NCBI GenBank assembly: GCA_963665525.1
Contig: OY762280.1
Location: 1,116,001 to 1,180,000, forward strand
DNA: 64,000 bases
Direction of reading: 5' to 3'
From: UBA12077 sp963665525
GTDB lineage: Bacteria > Bacteroidota > Bacteroidia > Bacteroidales > UBA12077
Every line of letters starts with the position of its first letter. The first letter of the stretch is position 1. The translations under genes and the position numbers were made by a program. The notes beneath the pieces were generated by a model. It was not told where the DNA came from. It ran no database searches and worked only from the letters and a program-made list of their open reading frames with translations. Positions 60,103-64,000 of this stretch are shown here, one piece after another.

Positions 60103-61239
60103 ATGAATGCATTATATCTTATTGGTTTTGTACAATCTCTTTTCTTTATAGTTTTAATACTGACTAAAAAGAAATTACAATTAAAAGATTTCTTTTTAGC
60201 AGCTTACATATTAATACTTGGTTTAAACCTCATGTTTATGTACTGGAATGAAACAGGGTATCATAATAGTAATCCTGTAATTATCATCCTTGATTTTGCA
60301 TACTGGACCTTATTGGGACCTATATTGTACATATATATTGATTTAGCAACTTCGGTTAAACAAAAATTACAGTGGAAGCATTTAATACATCTATTACCTT
60401 TAGTATTTATATTAATTGCTTTTTCTGATTATTTTAAAGAGGGTGCTAACACTAATTTCTTTGCATATAAAAGCACATCGACTTTATTTATGGCCGGGTA
60501 TTTTGTTTGGATGTACAATTCGCCAATCTATTATATCATCCTTATATTTAAATTACGAAGACATAAAAAACAAATAAAGAACTATTTTGCTACGACTAAA
60601 GATGTTGATTTAAAATGGCTTAATTACTTACTTCATGGATTTGCAATATTCCTCTTTTTTTTATTGTTTAGTGGGTTAATAATAAGAGGATTAAAACTAA
60701 ATGTATCCATCGACACCTATAATTTTACATGGCTCGTAATGGTAATATATATTTTTGGAATAGGATTCTATGGATATAAACAAAAAGGAATTTTTTCAGA
60801 TTATGAAGCAATTCAAAGTAAGGAACCGGATGATGAAGAAAAAATCAAAGATCAATATAAAAAGTCAGGATTACGTGCAGAAGAGTCATCAATGATACAA
60901 GAAAGCTTAGAGTATATTATGTCTAAAGAAAAACCGTATCTTGAGTATGACATTACGCTTCCTAAACTTGCAGAATTAATTAATACAACTTCTCATAAAT
61001 TATCGCAAGTAATTAACGAAGAGTATCATGCAAACTTTTTCGAATTTATCAATCGATATAGGTTAGATGAATTAAAAATACTATTAAAAGATGAGGCAAA
61101 TGCTGATATTAAAATTATGGCTTTAGCATATGATTGTGGGTTTAATTCAAAATCTGCTTTTTATAATTTCTTTAAAAAGGAAACATCATTAACTCCATCA
61201 GAATATAGGAATAAACATTTATCGTTGGTAGAAGCATAA
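60103..61239 (+). CDS. AraC family regulator with membrane sensor domain
   Basis: The 378-residue protein has seven predicted membrane helices (about 1-225), a short linker, and a C-terminal AraC/XylS DNA-binding domain (about 265-375) with two helix-turn-helix units: LPKLAELINTTSHKLSQVIN and IKIMALAYDCGFNSKSAFYN, and the typical ending SLTPSEYRNK. Membrane-bound AraC proteins of this kind are common in Bacteroidota. The signal and targets are unknown; the redoxin gene 93 bases downstream is a candidate target. Confidence 0.9.
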   Translation: MNALYLIGFVQSLFFIVLILTKKKLQLKDFFLAAYILILGLNLMFMYWNETGYHNSNPVIIILDFAYWTLLGPILYIYIDLATSVKQKLQWKHLIHLLPLVFILIAFSDYFKEGANTNFFAYKSTSTLFMAGYFVWMYNSPIYYIILIFKLRRHKKQIKNYFATTKDVDLKWLNYLLHGFAIFLFFLLFSGLIIRGLKLNVSIDTYNFTWLVMVIYIFGIGFYGYKQKGIFSDYEAIQSKEPDDEEKIKDQYKKSGLRAEESSMIQESLEYIMSKEKPYLEYDITLPKLAELINTTSHKLSQVINEEYHANFFEFINRYRLDELKILLKDEANADIKIMALAYDCGFNSKSAFYNFFKKETSLTPSEYRNKHLSLVEA

Positions 61240-61332
61240 AACAGTCCTTGCTTATAAAAAAGAACTTCTAAAAGCACATATTCATCTATTTTTGAATTAA
61301 AAAATTTCAATTTTAATTTAAATAGATGAATT

Positions 61333-62028
61333 ATGAAAAAACAGTTGATCATTTGTGTTGTATTCATGACAGTTTTATCATGTAATATCTTTGCACAAAA
61401 CGAAAATGTTATACCAGTACAAGTTAAAGAGAAGTTTCCTGAAGTTACATTAGTAAATGGTGATGGAGAGACAATAACTCTTCCAAATGCAGGTAGAAAT
61501 ACAATGTTGGTTTTTATTAGAGGAAAAGTTACACCAACAGTTTGGTGTCCTATATGTCATTACCAATATTTGGAATTGGTTGAAGCCATCAAAAAGACAC
61601 ATCTAGATGAGAATTATGATATGGATATATGCTTTGTAATGCCTTACAAAAAAGATTCATTACAAAATTGGATCAATGCATTTCCTCGAAGCCTGAATAT
61701 TCTAAATGGATGGAAAAATCCTGAAAATGAAACAGAAGCTACTTTAGCGTGGAAGAAGTATTGTGACGCATTTTTCTCGAAAGATTATACTTTTGATGTT
61801 GATAATCCTGTTCTTGAACTTCCTGTATTATTTGATCCTGATCAAAAAGTATCAAATGGATTGGCACTTTATAAAGAGGAGTGGGGCGGAACAACAGTGC
61901 CTCAAAATATTCCTACTATATACATTATTGATAAAATGGGCAAGGTGAGATTTAAATATCATAGTCAGTATACGAATGATCGACCTGATGCAGAATACTT
62001 AGTTGAGATTATTGAAAAGTTATTATAA
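61333..62028 (+). CDS. Exported peroxiredoxin-like (AhpC/TSA) protein
   Basis: The 231-residue protein has a signal peptide (about 1-21, with MTVLSCNIFAQ; a Cys is present but not in a good lipobox) and a redoxin domain. The active region reads TPTVWCPICHYQYLELVEAI, with two Cys in CPIC, in the place of the peroxidatic or thioredoxin dithiol. IPTIYIIDKMGKVRFKYHSQY near the end is typical of TlpA/AhpC folds. It probably acts as a periplasmic thiol oxidoreductase or peroxidase. The AraC gene upstream may control it. Confidence 0.83.
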   Translation: MKKQLIICVVFMTVLSCNIFAQNENVIPVQVKEKFPEVTLVNGDGETITLPNAGRNTMLVFIRGKVTPTVWCPICHYQYLELVEAIKKTHLDENYDMDICFVMPYKKDSLQNWINAFPRSLNILNGWKNPENETEATLAWKKYCDAFFSKDYTFDVDNPVLELPVLFDPDQKVSNGLALYKEEWGGTTVPQNIPTIYIIDKMGKVRFKYHSQYTNDRPDAEYLVEIIEKLL

Positions 62029-62049
62029 AGTTGCTATTATTTTCAAATG

Positions 62050-62087
62050 AAAAGCTGTTGGAAGAATTACCTAACAGCTTTTTTTTA
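62050..62087 (+). terminator. Terminator after the redoxin gene
   Basis: AAAAGCTGTT and AACAGCTTTT form a ten-base stem with a 13-base loop, followed by a run of T. Confidence 0.85.
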
Positions 62088-62143
62088 TTTTAGGTGACAT
62101 TCACATTAAAAAATCGTATATTTAAGAGTCTAATCTAATTTTA

Positions 62144-62506
62144 ATGAATATGAGTTATTACGATAAAGCCAAAGATCTTTTTAAAATGATTGAAGAAGGG
62201 AAACTTCTTGATGCTCTCGATAAATATTATCATAATAATGTACTTATTATAGCAGATGACGGAAAACAACGAATTGGAATTGAAGAAGCTCGTAGTTATA
62301 ATAAGAAATTACTGAAGGAAATTGAAGAAGTTATGGGAGAAGATGTTATTACAATTACATCTGATGAAAATAGAGCAATTACAATGGTTGAGTTTTGGAT
62401 TAATCTTAAATTCAAAAATGGTTATAAAAAGATAATTGAAGAAGTGGCTGTTCAGCATTGGGAAGGAGAAAAAATCATAAAAGAAAATTTCTATTCGAAA
62501 AGGTAA
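62144..62506 (+). CDS. SnoaL-like (NTF2 fold) protein
   Basis: The 120-residue protein has the alpha+beta cone of SnoaL/NTF2-like proteins: an N-terminal helix MSYYDKAKDLFKMIEEGKLL, then DKYYHNNVLIIADDGKQRIGI, and curved strands ending VAVQHWEGEKIIKENFYSK. Such proteins bind small molecules or act as isomerases, but no catalytic pair can be pointed out. Two starts (62144 and 62150) are possible. It stands alone between two terminators. Confidence 0.78.
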   Translation: MNMSYYDKAKDLFKMIEEGKLLDALDKYYHNNVLIIADDGKQRIGIEEARSYNKKLLKEIEEVMGEDVITITSDENRAITMVEFWINLKFKNGYKKIIEEVAVQHWEGEKIIKENFYSKR

Positions 62507-62530
62507 GATATTAAAAAATGAAGCAAAGCA

Positions 62531-62558
62531 AACTCATACAATTAGTATGAGTTTTTTT
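62531..62558 (+). terminator. Terminator after the SnoaL-like gene
   Basis: AACTCATAC and GTATGAGTT form a perfect nine-base stem with a five-base loop, followed by TTTTTT. Confidence 0.9.
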
Positions 62559-62644
62559 GTCGAAAAATTAAGTTAATATGTCGAAAGGTAAGAAATGAGC
62601 TTTATATTATAAAAAAGCTTGACTACCTTGCTATCAAAAATGGT

Positions 62645-63838
62645 ATGAAAAATATAATTACAGCTAGCCTTTTAGGATTCTTTCTAATCCTAAGTTTATA
62701 TGCATATAGTAATAAATCTGCAGATGTACGATTAAAGAATTTACATTACGAAAACTCTTTGGGTGAGAAAGGCATTACTCATTTTTATTATAGCCAGGAA
62801 AATAAAAACTATAAAGCTAAATGGGAACTATTAGACGGAAGCAGATACTCTATAAATTATCATTTTTTAAACGATGATGGAAATCTAATTAGAAAATATC
62901 GTGAGTTTTCAGATAGTATAACATCTAATAATTTCTATAAATATGATGATCAAGGTAATTTAATAGAAGATTATTTTGAGCGAAGCGATAAAGTAAAAGG
63001 TATTGTATGGTATAAATACAAAAAAGGGAAAAAAGTAGAAGCTGAATGTCGTGGTTTAAATGGATGGTTTTATGGTATTATAAAATATCAATATTCAGGA
63101 GAACAAATTTCAAAAGGAATAATTTATATCGATGGAAGAGAAGCAGGATCTATTGAATATTCATATGATGAGAAAGGTAATTTAATGAAAGAATTTTGGG
63201 ATTTTGGAGGAAGATGGAATCAAACATTTACTTATGAATATGAAATACCTGTAAATTCAATACCAAAATATTATACTTATTCAAGTCCATTTCTGAAGCC
63301 AACGAAGAATTACATTATTGAGAAAGAAGATTATAATTGGAATTCAGAAAAAGGAGGACCATCTTATTATGAGTATGATGGAAATAAATTGATTAAAAAG
63401 ATTTACCGATATGGTAATTCAGAAACTATTACTAACTATGAATATGATGAACAAGGTTTGCTTATGAAATCGTTCAGGAGATATAAGGATGGACGAAAAG
63501 CAGAGTTTTCATATCATTATAATGAAAATAATCAGTTAATACGTCGCTTATTTTATGGTGAAAATGGTTTTGTTGGCGATGAATCGTATCAGTACGACGA
63601 AACAGGTAAATTAATAAAAGCACACTGGAATAAGTTTGACACCTGGTTAACAGGAGATATTATTTTTCAGTACGAAGATGATAAGTTAATCAAAGGCAAA
63701 TTTAAAGCAGATAATTATAAAGCAGATCTTACTTTTGAGTTTGATCAATTTAATAACCTCACAAAAATACATTGGGAATTTAATATCGGAAACACTCAGA
63801 CTTATGAATTTAAATATAAGAATATAAAGGAGCTTTAA
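62645..63838 (+). CDS. Secreted protein with YD-repeat-like units
   Basis: After a signal peptide (about 1-22) the 397-residue protein consists of about ten repeats of 20-40 residues of the kind YEYDEQGLLMKSFRRYKDG and YQYDETGKLIKAHWNKF, each with Tyr-x-Tyr-Asp then Gly-x-Leu. They resemble the YD repeats of RHS proteins, yet no RHS core, toxin or T9SS sorting domain follows. The protein is probably a beta-rich periplasmic or surface structure. The function is unknown. The stop lies inside the terminator hairpin at 63826. Confidence 0.7.
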   Translation: MKNIITASLLGFFLILSLYAYSNKSADVRLKNLHYENSLGEKGITHFYYSQENKNYKAKWELLDGSRYSINYHFLNDDGNLIRKYREFSDSITSNNFYKYDDQGNLIEDYFERSDKVKGIVWYKYKKGKKVEAECRGLNGWFYGIIKYQYSGEQISKGIIYIDGREAGSIEYSYDEKGNLMKEFWDFGGRWNQTFTYEYEIPVNSIPKYYTYSSPFLKPTKNYIIEKEDYNWNSEKGGPSYYEYDGNKLIKKIYRYGNSETITNYEYDEQGLLMKSFRRYKDGRKAEFSYHYNENNQLIRRLFYGENGFVGDESYQYDETGKLIKAHWNKFDTWLTGDIIFQYEDDKLIKGKFKADNYKADLTFEFDQFNNLTKIHWEFNIGNTQTYEFKYKNIKEL

Positions 63839-63846
63839 GCTCCTTT
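63826..63846. terminator. Terminator shared by convergent genes
   Basis: AAAGGAGCTT and AAGCTCCTTT are perfect inverted repeats with one base between. They overlap the stop codon of the YD-repeat gene and lie just after the stop of the minus-strand permease, so they can serve both. Confidence 0.75.
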
Positions 63847-63849
63847 ATT

Positions 63850-64000
63850 TTATTCATATCTCAAGCATTCTGCGGGATTGATCCTGGCTGATTTAATTAC
63901 TTGATATCCAATGGTAACTAAAGCAATAAGTACTGTAATTAGCAATGCAATAAGAAATACCCACCAGCTTATATTTGTTTTATACGGATATTGCATTAAC
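63850..64000 (-). CDS. FtsX-type ABC permease, C-terminal end only
   Basis: The last 49 residues of a minus-strand gene lie in the window; the rest is outside. They read as a final membrane helix (SWWVFLIALLITVLIALVTI) followed by GYQVIKSARINPAECLRYE and a stop. This ending, with the x-K-x-A-R-x-N-P-x-x-x-L-R-Y-E pattern, is typical of MacB/FtsX-like permeases of Bacteroidota, which extrude lipoproteins, drugs or signals. Nothing more can be said of its function. Confidence 0.85.
   Translation of the reverse strand, partial: LMQYPYKTNISWWVFLIALLITVLIALVTIGYQVIKSARINPAECLRYE

Noticed and set aside
1..64000. tRNA, rRNA, CRISPR arrays, insertion sequences, prophage or restriction systems
   Set aside because: I looked on both strands by eye and found no cloverleaf, regularly spaced repeat, transposase or integrase; a covariance or profile search would be needed to exclude small RNAs.

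Overview
The window is AT-rich (about one third G+C by eye) chromosomal DNA of a member of the Bacteroidota. The evidence is T9SS-type C-terminal sorting domains on secreted proteins, promoters of the TTTG / TAnnTTTG kind, almost no Shine-Dalgarno sequences, LytTR two-component genes, a bifunctional hisB, and a DAHP synthase fused to chorismate mutase. A marine Marinilabiliales/Bacteroidales relative is my inference from gene style only. I saw no tRNA, rRNA, CRISPR array, insertion sequence, integrase or phage gene.

Layout. 0-4.3 kb: end of a lipid A acyltransferase, an acyl-CoA ligase, anmK and a secreted unknown. 4.4-12.1 kb: a TetR-controlled efflux operon (TetR, TolC, HlyD, two split ABC ATPases with a membrane methyltransferase between them, two ABC-2 permeases), with a palindromic operator on the promoter; then a YihY/BrkB membrane protein. 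13.5-15.0 kb: an orphan trpB behind two tandem Trp leader peptides. 15.4-23.7 kb: an orphan LytTR regulator and an eight-gene operon for a small double-glycine peptide (precursor, carboxypeptidase-regulatory-domain protein, two related membrane proteins, thioredoxin-like protein, C39 peptidase ABC exporter, FtsX/MacB-like permease, HlyD). It is followed by a diverged remnant of the 3' end of trpB, so the cluster sits between two trpB ends that share a 26-bp perfect repeat. 24-28.5 kb: queE, an OmpA/TPR/PD40 protein, a SiaC-like protein and a cyclase-HD fusion. 28.7-36.3 kb: secreted M14 carboxypeptidase, papain-like protease with its neighbouring serpin, and a small T9SS cargo. 36.5-43.1 kb: SLC13 transporter with cysQ, an SPFH protein, a LytS/LytR-type pair and a secreted isochorismatase-like protein. 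43.2-50.6 kb: the complete operon hisG-D-C-B-H-A-F-IE behind two tandem His leader peptides, each with a terminator. 50.9-55.3 kb: the operon pheA - aminotransferase - tyrA - DAHP synthase/chorismate mutase behind two tandem Phe/Tyr leader peptides, each with a terminator. 55.3-64 kb: TfoX C-terminal-domain protein, TauE-like transporter, pepD, isocitrate dehydrogenase, HD-like protein, AraC regulator, redoxin, SnoaL-like protein, YD-repeat-like secreted protein and the end of an FtsX-type permease.

The most striking signals are two. First, all three amino-acid loci (Trp, His, Phe/Tyr) carry doubled leader-peptide attenuators. In both Phe/Tyr modules the leader-coding RNA contains a segment able to pair with the 5' arm of the terminator, as expected of an antiterminator. 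Second, the double-glycine peptide operon is complete with processing, export, thiol and candidate immunity genes, encodes an unusually acidic two-cysteine product, and is flanked by duplicated trpB ends.
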